Shown piece after piece: positions 1 to 14,800 of a DNA stretch of 64,000 bases. The notes under the pieces are model-generated. The model searched no databases, was not told the origin of the DNA, and worked only from the letters and a program-made list of their open reading frames with translations. Source of the DNA: Lunularia cruciata (Eukaryota > Streptophyta > Marchantiopsida > Lunulariales > Lunulariaceae); the NCBI GenBank assembly GCA_948567375.1, contig OX419758.1:19969001-20033000 (forward strand). Reading direction: 5' to 3'. Each line of letters opens with the position of its first letter. Positions within the stretch are counted from its first letter, which is position 1. Made by a program: the position numbers and the translations under genes.

Positions 1-1789
<1,789 letters not shown>

Positions 1790-2929
1790 AGTTTCTTTGG
1801 CCGTCTGATGTACTTGTTAAGGAAACTGCGCCAGAGCTTCATCCTTCTCTGTAAAGTCACTATTACATTGACAACTACTGATGCTTAGTATCCGTTCTTT
1901 TCTCCGGCATATGCCGGTAGTTGAGTCATGTGCAGCGTCTTGATTCTGTAGTACAGCCGCCTGTCTTACTGGCATTTCTCACATGATTCTTAAGAAACTA
2001 ATATTACGCTCCACACGGAGAGCATTGTAACAGTAAACGCGAATTCGATAAAACTTTCTCGGAAGAGCAATTCTCTTGGGTATAAATTGTGTTCATCTAC
2101 GATATTTGTACGATGGTCTGTCCTTGTTAGAAAATATCTCGACCTGAAAATTATAATTCTTTTCCTCATGAAACCACCTGTCTCTACTCAGGCCCCTCGG
2201 ACACGTTTACTGTTTCGAAACAAAGGAAATGGATTTCAGCATGGGATGTAAAGTTGGGCAAACCACCTTCTACTTTCTTTCCACGAAAGATGATGGTCCA
2301 GTGCTAAATTTCTCGCCGAAACTGCAACAAGCATCATATCATGTATGAGTGTTTCTCATTGCAGGTAGAACGGGAACTGACAGAGTAATCTGCCACCGAT
2401 CACTTGAAACATAGTTGACCATTCTCTGTCAGAAAGTGGTCCGAAGATGTCAAGTGCCAATCAAACGCAGTAGGAATACTGCTAAGCAACATGGTGCCCA
2501 AGATGGATCACTGTCCACCCACAATAGTATGGTCTGACGTTAAACTTGCACTTACTTCTACTCATAGCTTCTTTCTTCAGTCTATGCACAGTTTAATGAA
2601 ATCCAGAGACCGATAAAAAAAGTGGGAAAACAGTTCAGAACAGGCCATTGAATGGAGATCCTGTAGGCTTAGCACAATTGCGACTGTTGAAATGCAAAGC
2701 TCTTAAAAACACATATTCCATGAGTAGCAATGAGAAAGATAGCTCCCAATTTCTACTAGAAAAGAAAGACCAAACAAAAGATAGAGCGAATGGCTTGTAT
2801 TGGTGCCAGCTTTATGGAGAATAATCACACACGTCTGCAAATGATAGAGGAATAAAGGAGTAAACTGGCCGCATTGAAGTGGCGAGAAATCCATATCAGC
2901 GCCATGTCACCCACTGTGAAATCATAAGC
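1790..2929. other. 3' flank of VTE1; no gene recognised
   Basis: This stretch should contain the VTE1 3' UTR and polyadenylation site, but no clear poly(A) signal stands out. No reading frame resembles a known protein. Confidence 0.5.
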
Positions 2930-3245
2930 AGTATTAAGGTGTTATTAGCAGAGGCTAAGGTAACTGGAGTCAGCAGATCAGTCAGTCAGATCACCTACAG
3001 TTCAATGTCCACAGACGCACAGAGTTTAGAACTCTGGTAAACACCCATGTATGGGGCTATAGAAGAGTCTATAGGTGTTAAAGCAAAGGCAGCTGTGGTC
3101 AACAGAGCCAGCTACGGTTAAATCCTCAACGGCGCAGAGAGTTTGGGGCACTACAGTACATTAGAAGAGTGTGAACATGTTAACTTAACGCCCGGTAACT
3201 GTAGTCAGCATGGGTTAACTGCGAAGATGCACAAAGTGAGGTGAG
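2930..3245. repeat. Diverged tandem repeat, units of about 80-130 bp
   Basis: Three degenerate units share the order: AGAGT or AGTATT start, a GTGTTA-type word, a GTAACTG/GTCAGCA or GTGGTCAACA core, then GACGCACAGAGTTT, GGCGCAGAGAGTTT or GATGCACAAAGT near the end. Approximate starts are 2930, 3065 and 3166. Divergence is high, so unit limits are approximate. Confidence 0.45.
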
Positions 3246-3253
3246 GTACTGGC

Positions 3254-3273
3254 ACTGTGATGTACATCACAGT
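3254..3273. repeat. Perfect 20-bp palindrome
   Basis: ACTGTGATGTACATCACAGT reads the same on both strands. It lies just downstream of the diverged tandem repeat and before a G-run (near 3284). Function unknown; it could be chance or a dimeric binding site. Confidence 0.5.
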
Positions 3274-5440
3274 ATGTAGCGAGGGGGGGGGAGGGGCTTT
3301 TCCCAGAGTGCAGAGGAGTGCTCGCCAATCAGAGACCAGGTGACAGTAAAGGACACCTCAAGGGGGCCATAACCATGGTTGGGCTGTACCAGACCTATGG
3401 TTGAGAGTCGTAACCGTACATGTTAAGTACCCTCCGTGGTTCTAACTCTTTTGGGGTTGCCTGATCGGTACACTAGGTCTCGAGGTACGGTGCCTTAACC
3501 AGGACAATAAAATGAAATAAAAAGGAAAGGAAATGAAAGAGACCATGATATTGCCTTCTATTTGGATATTAGATATTGCGATCTGACCTCCCACTTTTGG
3601 AGTTGAAGAGAGCTTTGATTTGCTATTCGCTATTCCTTTCCAGAAAAGTTGTCATTATGAGAGAGATCCTCAACTTTGAGTTTTGACATGTAAGTTGTTT
3701 AATTTGCATACATTTCTAAAACATTTGATGAGAAGAAGGCATTCGAAAATGTGTAGTCTGTGATCATGTTAATCATCTTCGGTTCATGGAATGTTCTGAG
3801 TTCCCTACTACTTCTCTTTGTGTACTACTTATTACCCATAAGTATTGTATCACATAGCCAGTAAGACAAATTAAAACTTAAATTTCTGGACGAATGTTGT
3901 TCTTTCTTAGACTGTTTGTAGCAATGAAAGTTGTGTTAATAACACATGCTCTTTTTACATACAAAAACATTTCGGTCCCAACCTCCTGGAAAAAATTCAT
4001 GGTTAAACTGAAACACGACAGATGATACTCAAGAGCTTGCACTAAAGATTTGCCCAAGCAATACCATTTTGGAATTGGGCAAATCCATTCTATGAATAAG
4101 ATTCTATTTTGCTACATTTCCAGGGCTGTTGGAGTTAACCCTTTTGAGAGCGCCATCTGTTCGTCTCTACCCTGCAGGTACCTCCGCCGAGTTTCCCAGA
4201 TATCTCAGTATTCATGCCACACCCGTGCCAGATGAAACGATGATAACCATGGTTTGTCAGTTCTTTCCCTCTTTTTTGTCTGACAGTAGGATGGTCAGGT
4301 GGATATACTACAGGTAACGTTGACTTAGTAAAGGCTATCCCGGTCAACCTGAGAGGTCAATTAGTGGCGGAGAATTCAAAGATTGTTCACTTCACCTTGG
4401 TGCTTTTGTATAATTTATTGCATGACTGATACCGTATGGAGATACCCTAGTTCATAATACTCGATGTGTAAGATTTTAACTGAACGGTGTTGCAATAAGC
4501 TTCTCATACTACTATTTTGCGTCTTTCTTTTACTAGCAACATGAATTCAGTCCAAAGCGCACAGTCGCAATTGAAGCTTTTTGAAATTGAGAAACAGCAA
4601 CCGGAGGGATGCTATTAGAAAACAATTAAGTTATTTAAATTTACAATATGCTATAAATATCTGTCGCAAGGTGTATGATAAAGCTTACTGAAGTTTTTCA
4701 TTTTGTTCGTAATAATTTTCTGTGTCAAGACTATAAAGAGGCATAGTGCTTCAATCACAATTGTTTTGATTATGTTTTGTTCCAACTAAGTGTACATACA
4801 TAGTTCTTATCTCTTACATCACGAATCTTAGAAGACTCTGCAGTCAAACCTTGATTTTCCAATCACGGAGAACGTCAATGTTTAGTTTCGTGGTAAACTT
4901 TCTAACCACCAGTTACGACCAAAGAGCAAAACATTACTTTCATATTGTTCGTGCTGCTTTTGTAGCAATGGTATTCATCTGCAAATGAGCGATCTCCTCC
5001 GTTAGACTGAACTCCCCAAGCAAGTAAGGAACCTAAGACTAAAGAATTTTCTTTCTCCTGATGGTAAAGAGATTGAAACTAGGATTATGACTTCACTTCA
5101 TGACATAGCATTCATTGTAAGTAATATCCACATAGCTGTCCTGATCGTCTTTAAAATATCTTCTAAATTATTTCTTTTTGATGGAGTATAACTAATATCA
5201 ATTTTTTGAAAATCTATAGAATTTGAACTTACAGGGAAGACCAGTCCTGATAGATTATCACGTACAGAAACTGGAGTGAGCGGGGCTTGAAAGTTACCAT
5301 GGTTGATCGAAACCTGACCTTGGTAAGGAGGGCACTTCAAGCAGCCTGAATCCTGACAGGTTGGGTCAGTGAAATGAGAAAGGTCGACCGCGTAGAAAAG
5401 TCAGTGAAATTGGGAAAGTTATCAATCGAGGGGAAACTCC
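3274..5440. other. Spacer; no gene recognised
   Basis: Short open frames occur on both strands around 4129-4347 (about 60-70 codons each way), but neither is recognised and they overlap head to head. An A-rich stretch with AATAAA-like words lies at about 3505-3535. Nothing else can be supported. Confidence 0.4.
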
Positions 5441-5589
5441 TCACAAAAGACAACTACGAGATACCATGCTTCTGTAGGCGAATTGTCGGGCGCAAAGACG
5501 GGAGACGACCGGGTGTACAGGTGACTTGAGTTGGTGGACCGGGAGAGAGTTACCGTGGTCTGGAAACCTGACCGCGGTGAGGAGTGGGG

Positions 5590-5795
5590 TTAAAGACAGG
5601 GTTAATCCTGAGAAGAGAATATGGAAGGGATGGCAGAGCAGGAAAGAAATAAGCATTTCGGGGAAACCGCAAAATGAAGAGAGAATGGAGTGAGTGATTG
5701 ACAAAAAAAGAGAGATCGAAGAGCGGAAGACGGAGAAGAAGAGACAGAGAGGGCGAAGAGAGGAGATAGGAAAAGAGAAGAGAGGCATTTGTCGA
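5590..5795 (+). promoter_or_regulatory. Purine-rich (GA) tract in RIC1 leader/promoter
   Basis: The plus strand is dominated by GA words (AGAGAG, GAAGAG, GGAGAA) for about 200 bp, ending about 100 bp before the RIC1 start codon. GA/CT tracts are common in plant core promoters and 5' UTRs. The long open frames on the opposite strand here are by-products of this bias. The transcription start is not determined. Confidence 0.45.
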
Positions 5796-5899
5796 CAGAT
5801 CGATCTGTCGTTGTTGTGTAGCTAGCGAGCAGATTGACGAGTGATTGAACGCTGGAGCGATCGACTGATTGATTGGTTGACAAGGGGGGGAATGCAACG

Positions 5900-8800
5900 A
5901 TGTATGTGGCATATGGATGGCCCAAGCTGCTACCGATCGCTGGCAGCCAGGAGCGATTGATTCACGTCAGTGTCTCCGGCTCTTTGCTTCTACTCGTCTC
6001 GTCCTCGGACGTCCAAGTCTGGAGTGCCACTCAGGTATCTCTATCTCTATCTCTATCCTCCTCTGGCCTTTTTCCTTCCATACTGCCTGTTTCTCATGGA
6101 GGGCGTATGGAGTTTCTCTGCCGTCGATCTGCCTCTGGTCATAAATTTTTTGGCTCTTTTGTTTCCGGGCGAAAATGTACCTCTTCCTTCACTTTTGGCC
6201 TGCCTTGTGCCCTCAGTCGTGTCACTTGGGCAATTGGTAAATTCAGCTATCCGAGACTTCATTCGTTACCAATTTTAATGGAGTCTTAACAGATTATGGC
6301 GAATTTGAATCACATTGTAGATGTGGGAATGAATGCCCCGGTCTAGGCTTCTGATTTCAAAGTGATTTGCTCAGCTCGTTTAAGGGTGGGGCTTCTGAAT
6401 GTCGGTGTCCTATATTCTTTTCGGCCAGTGAAGTTGCTTGATACTCTGGGAGGTATCGTTGTGCAATAATCCGGTCACTATAGCTCTTTCACACCGTTAA
6501 AATTCAGTTGTTGCTTGGCACTTTCTAAATTTTTTTCTGAAACTCCTCTGTTGTGACACTCAAAATCGTTTATGTGCACAACACATTATTTCTTCATCTC
6601 TTGCGGAAAAATTATCCAGTTTAACTTACCGCGAGAATGAAGAGCATGTAGACAAATAACACCAGTTCTCATTCTCCATGTTTAAATGTACGTACAACGC
6701 ATCATGGTTCACCAGGAAGCTCATTATCATTGCCCCAATGAATAGCTAAACACCTAAGGAACTCCACTCAAATTTATGAACTTTATGCTACAGTACTAGC
6801 TTTGGTCAGACGTCAAGTTTAGGTGAGCCCTGATAAACACTTGTTATTCCAGCACTTCGATCCCTTGGTGCTCGCTTCATCGTACCACCGTAGTCGTGTG
6901 GAGACATGCTCTGGCCTAAACAGAGGACTTCTATCTTGCCTTATTAAAGAACTCCAGTCCCCTATCAGCAGCTGAGGCAGAAACTGGGAACTAGAACCTA
7001 ATGCATAATTTTGCAATGGAAGTGTACAACAGTTTATGACTATCTTTTTTTCAAGTCGTCATGCATTTGTTGGCTCATGCATCTGCTGAGGCGCAATACA
7101 CTTGGGTATTTAAAATGAACCAGCAGTAGTGCTTTGACGATCATCTCAAATGCTTTCTTTTAGTTTCCAATGGCTATCTTCCTGACTATGAAACGGTAGT
7201 GACGGTAAGATAGTTTCATGCTTCGGTTTCGAGTCCAGTTGAGTTTTCTGCATACCGGCGAGCTGCCGGTGAATTTGACAGCTTTAGTTTCTGACTTGTA
7301 TGTTTTACACGTTTTGTGCCGTGCAATTTATTTCTCTGGAGAAGGATTTTCTGATGGCCCTATGGATCTTCTGGGTGTTGTGGACGTACACAGCATAGAA
7401 CGAAATTAGGTCAACTCGTTAGGGATCCAACATCCGTACAGTACGAAGGAGTCAATCTACAGGCCAAATGGAGCTCAGATTCGAAGACAGTCGTTGTTAT
7501 GGTCTGTATTCTAAACTCGAAAAAGCGCACTATTGCCATAGCAAGCAATTGAGACACCTTGATGGATTCAATTTTGGTTGATGCACGTTCTCATTGATAA
7601 GAAAGTGTACCACGGTACTTCCCACATTGCTGAAACCTCATGGTGAGGCAGAAATCCTCACCGGTTCTCATGCAAGTATTGTGCATACGTTGCTCTTTGT
7701 ACGTGTTTATTCACGGTGTTGGCTTACTGGAAGACACACATTTTTTCTAAGAAACTGATACAAGCTTTGATTACGAGGAACAAGTTATCGAACTGCCGGT
7801 AATCTTCCAATTTTGTATCACATGGTCCTGCACGTCCTGGCTCAACGACACTGTGCACTTGTGCTTGAGATGGGCCACGAAACGATTACAGTCAGGCTAT
7901 GATAGTAAGAGAAGTCGATCGTGCAGATTTGCGAGTTCTTCTGACAGGGCTTATTGTTTGAATCCAAGTCTGCAGCCGGAATACTCAGGTTATGATGATT
8001 GGCATACCTGGGTGCCCATTCAGTGGACCTATAATCTCATTTGTTTGGTCACTGTCCTGCAGACATCTGGGTGTGTCCTACATTTCTATGACATATACCT
8101 TTTGGAGAAACAGCTCAGACTATCTGGGGAAGAAATCGGACTTCACTTGGTAGAAGTTCATCTGCGTTCGACAGTGAAACTTCTATCAACAGTCAACAGC
8201 GAAACAGTTTCTGTGTAAGAATGTACCAGGCTCTCGTTCCAAGCTAACAATGCATACACTCGTGAATGAGTTCATCCTGCCTTCAGCGGTTGCCTGCGTT
8301 TCATTTCCACCTTTCTCCCGTCTGGATGGTTGAAAGGTGCAACCTTTTTGACACTTTACATGGTTGTACAGTTGTTGTCTAACAGCGGATGACCGAAGCA
8401 TAATTGTGGGTCTATCTGATGGTCGACTACAGCTGGTTTCTTGGTCTGGAGAGGTAGATGCTCGTTGCTTTACATGAATGACACTTTACTTCATTTCTTC
8501 CTCGTAGTTTGCGGAATTTTGCTTTGCCAATGAGCAGTTGTGTTTTCGTGAATATATAACGTACGCTGGACCTGGTCTATTGTATGAAGTGCGTGGTGTA
8601 TGACGTATAAAGGATCGCACAGTGTAGTAGTGTATACTCATAGTTAGTCCGTGGGTACTAACTAGAATCGGGCTTTGCAGCTACGCGGGACTGCAGAGCT
8701 ACTTCAAGGTCCAGCATCAACCAATGGATCAATGTATATACCAGAGACAAATGGTAGCTCGACTGTCGCAGTGCCTGCTCCTTTGGCACTGCATCCTTCG

Positions 8801-11800
8801 TTTTCTTCCTCCAACAATCAGGCAATCGGAGAAAGTGGCTTTGCACAGTTGGAGCTATCTAGTTCTTTACATTTACTTGTTGCCGTCCTCACCGATGGAT
8901 ACGTCCTCTTATGTTCGATAAGTGAAAAGGGCTTAAGACAAGTTAGTGATATCATACCGGAAAAGTGGGTTGGGGTCATTGATGCGGTTTGTGCTTCTGT
9001 TGCTCATCAACAGCAATTACTTGCCGTCGGATGCATGAGAGGCACGGTTGAGCTTTTTAACCTTGCAGACAATGCCTTGCCGCTTCGGACTATCTCTCTC
9101 TTCGACTGGGGGTGAGAACTCTATGTCTTCAATTTTCACTCTTACCGTCTCTTTGCGATGATATGGAGATGATGTATGTGATGATGAAGTGTGGTCCTTC
9201 TCGATTGGCACCTCCTGACTCGCTGCTTTTTTGGCATAGATGTTTTTTTTAGTGGAGGTGACCGTTCAGTTTGGGCTATAATCATTAGTGCTTGTGACAT
9301 TTGACGCCTCATAACCTTTCTGTTTTAATGACTCGCATATAATCTTCTTGCAGGTACTCTGTGGAGGACACAGGTCCCGTGAACTGCATTAGCTGGACCC
9401 CTGATAACTTTGCATTCTCTGTGGGGTGGCAGCACCGAGGATTAGCTGTTTGGTCCGTTTCAGGTTGCCGCCTAATGTGCACCATTCGTCAAGGCAGCTT
9501 GAGTAATGTGTTCTCCCCATCGTTTTCGATGTTCCATGGGGCAGAGTTGTCAAGGAGTGAGCCCATGGTTGGAGGAGTGGCAGCCTTGGCCTGGGGCGAG
9601 CATGGTTACCAGCTTTTTGCCGTCGAACAAAGGAATGTTGCGAGGCTTATCGAGTTTCCGTTTGCCAAGAGCTGCGTTAGTCAGAATGTGGTGGGAGTTG
9701 CTAACGTTTGGCAGCTCCTTCAGGGTGAAGACCGCATACTTCTCGTTCAATCAGATGAAGAAGATCAGTTGAAAATTCAGCATCTTGTTATTCCAGTATG
9801 ACACTCACTCCTCTCGGCAAACTGATCGCGGACAAAGTTTTAGATGCTTAACTCTTTTTGAAGTCAGTTAGACAGGCAATATATTTATATTGTTATATAT
9901 CGAAGCTTCAAGAGAGTTAATTAATGTCTGCTGACTCTTGCTTTGATTTCCTGCAGTTATCATACATCAGCGTGAACTGGCCTGTTATGCACGTAGCAGC
10001 CAATGAAGATGGAACTTATCTTGCTATAGCAGGTCGTCAAGGTGTTATTCTTTACGATATGCAGTTGAAAAAGTGGCGCGTGTTTGGGGATGTGACTCAG
10101 GAGCGCCAGGTGCAGTGTGTAGGGTTGTTGTGGGTCGGCAAGATAGTTGTCATTTGCAACTACCGAGAGACAAGCAAATCGTAAGTCCTGTTGGTGGACG
10201 TCCCAAGCTTCGAGTGAAATCACTCTTTACCACTGGTTAAAATTCAGCTTTGTCACCTACTCTACCTTGGATACACTTTCTTCGCAAGCCTTACCTATCG
10301 TCAATCTGTAATCTTGGGTCCTCTATCTTGGTGTGCTGAAAGATATGATGGATTGGAGTGCAGTCAATGCAGGTTTACAGCAGTCTTTAAATATGGGAAG
10401 AAGAGAAGTTGGACCATCCCATTCTAGGTTCTTAATATCTGCTAAAATTTATAAGTGGCCTGATGAATTGGACGCGTTGCCAAATGCAGGTATGAGTTGA
10501 GTCTGTACCCTAGGTATCATCTTGATGAAACCTCGCTGCTGTTTCGGAGACAGCTACCAGACAAACCAATCGCAATGGACGTGTGGCAAGATTTCATTCT
10601 GGTCACGTGTCCACCTTTCGATATCAATATCTTTCACGTCCATGTCCATGGAAATCTATCTCCGTTGAAACCGACCACTGTTCAGGTTGGTTGCAGCTTG
10701 GAGAAGTGTGGGCTACTTGTGCTTTTGACTTTGGGACGAATTGTTTTGCTTGGAAAGTTTCATTTCTTCAGTGTATATAGGCTTCCTATCGTTTTATTGA
10801 ATATACACATTGATTTAAGAAAATAGAATTGCGTCTTTCTACATCAACAGGGCGTAGCATGGGACCGATTTATTCGGCGTTTTACTAATGGTACCAGTTA
10901 GTACTAGATCGCAATGAAAGATGATTTGAAAGACATGGATCGCGTTGCTTGACTGACCAGACTCGCCCGAGTTGGTTTTCAACTTTGTGCAGGTTGTGTC
11001 TGTAGAATTTTCTCACCTGGTCCTTTTCCTTGTGCAGTTATTTCCAGTTCGAGAGCTTTCAATCATGAATGCTCGAAAACCACCACTTGCGATGCACTTT
11101 CTGCCGAATGTTCCTGGTGAATATGATCCTCCATCTTCGTGTGATGGATCGTGTGCGAATGGATGGAGGGATGTCGCTGGGGAAGCCATCTTAAGGCAAC
11201 CCACCAGGTACAATGAAAGGTTCCCCGCTGTACGAGTGAATAGTTACAGTACTTATATCCGTTCTATAAGGAGCAAGTTTGTTAATGATATTGATTTGAT
11301 GCAGGTGCATGCTTCTACGCACAGATGGGGAGCTGTCATTACTAGATCTAGATCAAGGCAGTGAGCGTAGGCTTATTTCAGGTGTAGAACGGTTTTGGTT
11401 AACTTGTGGGAGGCCGAAGGAGGAAGCTGCACTTATCAAAGAAGTGCCTTGGTGGGCATATGGTCATCGCGGAATGCAGGTAACGGACAATGACCTTTGA
11501 CAGTAATTCGAATGATTTCAAGATTTTGATTTCGAAATTCTTTTTCTACATAGATCACTAATCTGGATTTTGGTGCAGGTTTGGTATCCATCTTCTCCTG
11601 CAGACTCAAGTCATGATGTACAAGATGCTTGGGAGGTAAGCCTGACGGAAATGAAATAGCTGGAAGGAATATTTTTGGACACATGCTGTTCTGTGCAGTG
11701 TTATTCTGAACCTAGAGCTATCAGATTTTTAATTCTGCTGTTGCCTCATGCAATCGTCTTGCAGCTAGATCCAGAGCTGGATTTTGATCGAGAAGTCTAT

Positions 11801-14800
11801 CCACTTGGTTTGTGTCCTGGTTCGGGAGTCATTGTTGGTATTGCACAAAGGCTTTCGCTTTCTGCCTGTGCAGCCATGCCCTGCTTTGAGCCTACTCCTC
11901 AGGCCCAGCCTATCTTGCCATGCTTGCTACGCCACTTACTGCAGGTGCATTTTTCTGTTGTTATTCATTACAACCTCAAATATGTGCCTACGTTGCATGT
12001 ATGTATGCTATTAGATTTTTGTATGCTCTTTGCCAACGTTGGGTGTCCCTCCCTTTACCTTTTCCTGTAGTTGCAATTATTTCATTTGTTTTCTCCACCA
12101 TAGGGACTTTGGTTCATCCCCGAATTCCGGGGTAAGTTATATTAAATCTCTGTACTATCTTGCAGAGAGATAAAGTGGAGGAAGCTTTACAACTTGCAAG
12201 ACTATCTTGTGGCAGGCCTCACTTTTCGCATTCGTTAGAATGGTTGCTCTTCACTGTCTTTGACGCTGCGGTGTCAAGGTATGTTAGAAGTTTATGTATT
12301 GTTATCGATAATTGTATGTTCTCACGGCAAGTAGCATCGGCCATTATAATTAGATTGGCAGGCTCTACAAACTTTCCTGGTATACTGATAACATATATTC
12401 GGGTTTTATCAGGTTTGAGTTTGAGCACAAAAGAATCAGAATCCTTGTAACTGACTACAATCCAAACTTGAGCTAACAAGGATCGGTTGTAATGGTGTGA
12501 ACCTGTGCAGTCAATACGTGAACAAGAAACGAGGGAAAGTCAGTGCTACAGCTTCTCGTTTGTTGCACCAAGTCTGCATATTGGTTCGACACTTTCCAGA
12601 GTACCTGGATGTTGTCGTCAGTGTTGCAAGGAAAACAGATGGTCGTCACTGGTCTGAGTTATTTGAAGCTGCCGGCAAGTCTACCGAGTAAGTTTGGTCT
12701 GGAACTAAACACAGAAGAAACGGTTGGGGTGCTTTGAATAAGACCTCCATATATATATGGTCTTGACGTCCAATCAGACGTGGGTATGGAACCAGGTCGT
12801 TTACAACGGGTTCTGTATCCCATTACGCAGTATGTGGGTATGCAGGTGCTACTTATGAAATGTATCAATTACGTCCTTACTGCCGCTTATGTTAGTAATG
12901 TTACATTAACTTACATTCCATTTGCTTAGATTCAATTCTTTTCGATTTGTATACGGTCATGCATGCATTTCATATGCACTTCATATGCACGTTCCCGGTT
13001 CCATACTTATTGAGTACTGGATCCCCCGTTCTTCGAACGGCTTCTGCTCCAATTTCTCAAGTATGTGGGTATTGCATTATCGATCATAAGATAGTGAGGT
13101 CATGTGCGAGCAATGACAACATGCCCACTACTCAGGGACCTGACTATTTGATATGTTTGGTAGGCATGCCATATTTGTGGCACTTTTTTGTTCGTCAAAT
13201 TTGTAATATTCCTGTGAGTTTGATGCAAACAAGTATCATGATCTCATGGACACAATCACGTGCGCAGGCTTTTCGAAGAATGTTTCCAAAAGGGATCTTA
13301 CCGGACGGCAGCTTGCTACATTCTGGTAGGTGATTTTCACATTAGTGGCAAACCTGCGAATTGTCTATATTTTGGAAGGAATTATGCTGTTGCTGAAGGA
13401 ATTATGTTGCTTCAGAGATTATAAGTACTTGGTGATCACAATGTAAGGGTTATCCTTGACAGATTGGCATCCCTATTCCGCATGCAACTCTCTCGAATGT
13501 CCAGTGTATGGGGGTGAGGTTTAATGGAAGAAATGTCTTGTAGCTGGTTGTTTCTGTTGATCAATCTTACTTCCTGCTGCTGTTACATTGACATTTTGGC
13601 TTCTATGTTTGTGTTGAATAGGTAATACAGAAATTAGAGGGACCGACGATAAGTCAACAAAGTGCTGTTCGGTTACTAAAGGTACACCTCCCCGAATCAA
13701 CTCATATCAGTTCTCCGAGCTTTGATCTCGATCTGTTTACTTAGTTTAGAGATGGAAACTAATAGGATGGATTTGCATGGCAGGCAACTTTGGAGGTTTC
13801 GATGTATGAGCTTGCCGGAGAACTGGTAAGCATTTGTGTGCAGCTAAGTGTGCAGGTTTAGAACCTATGATTGCTTCTTTACATTTCCTACTACTTACAC
13901 TTCGCTCCAGCTCAGCGGATCATTCACTAACACCATGTTTTCCTACTTGTTAAATGCTTTCCATTTGCTTTCGAATGTATTTGCCTACTCGCTCGATGGG
14001 TTTCCTCTGCTTTCAGTTTCGGTGTATCCTCTGTTTTTGCTTGAAAAGGCTCGTTTCCTTCCTTAGATGCTGCATACCATTTCACTGTAGATGCTGCTCA
14101 TGGAATGTATCAATTTGTGCTTCTGCTTTCCACAGATTTCCCTTATGTTCCGCTCTGTATTTACTTGCTTAGATCAGCTTCACATCAGTTTGCATCCGTT
14201 CTTGCTTGCATTTGGTTGCTTCCATATGGATGTTGTCGGATGGGTCCTCAGTGGATTCTGGATCCCCCATTCTGTGAACGGCTGCTGCTCCCGTTCCTCG
14301 GATATCCTACTAGCGAGCTCGCTCTGTTGCGTTCAGGTGACTTGTGGATACTGACTAAACCGCCCTTACAGTGTCGGTTTCTCCTTAGAGCCGGAAGAGA
14401 ATATGAAGCAGATAAAGAAGCAGATCGAAATATCTTCTCAGCATTCTTCCTCGGTCTAAGCTCTCCGTAGGTTTACTTTTTCGTTCTCCGTTTGTTCACT
14501 ATTATTACATTCGCACGTTTGTTTGTTTGGGTACAGTGGTGACTACCATACTCAATTCTTGGGGAGGTCTTGTTTTGAATGCCCACAGTGTACGACAATG
14601 TATCAGTGGGGATATTCTCGAATTTGTTTAGTTTTTCCTTGTAGATGTTTCTCTAGAGTAGCCGTTACGATCTCATGTGGTGTCATACACAAATACATTG
14701 GCTGATCAGTCTCCTCCTTCGTATGCGGCAGTGCTCCTATCATGGGTGCAGATATGCACCATGCTACCGTGAAGCATATTCTTGAGAAGCACGCGGCCCA

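Noticed and set aside
4129-4347. Possible exon on either strand in the VTE1-RIC1 spacer
   Set aside because: Frames on both strands are open over the same bases, no splice-linked neighbour was found, and no family is recognised.
5873-5899. Upstream in-frame extension of RIC1 exon 1
   Set aside because: It would start at TTG; the ATG at 5900 gives the conserved family N terminus.
5441-5925. Three overlapping 107-120 codon minus-strand frames upstream of RIC1
   Set aside because: All are open because of the GA-rich tract on the plus strand; they overlap one another and the RIC1 start.
8386-8453. Acceptor at 8385 for RIC1 exon 4
   Set aside because: It leaves the frame broken; the acceptor ending at 8371 joins in phase and restores a family-like sequence.
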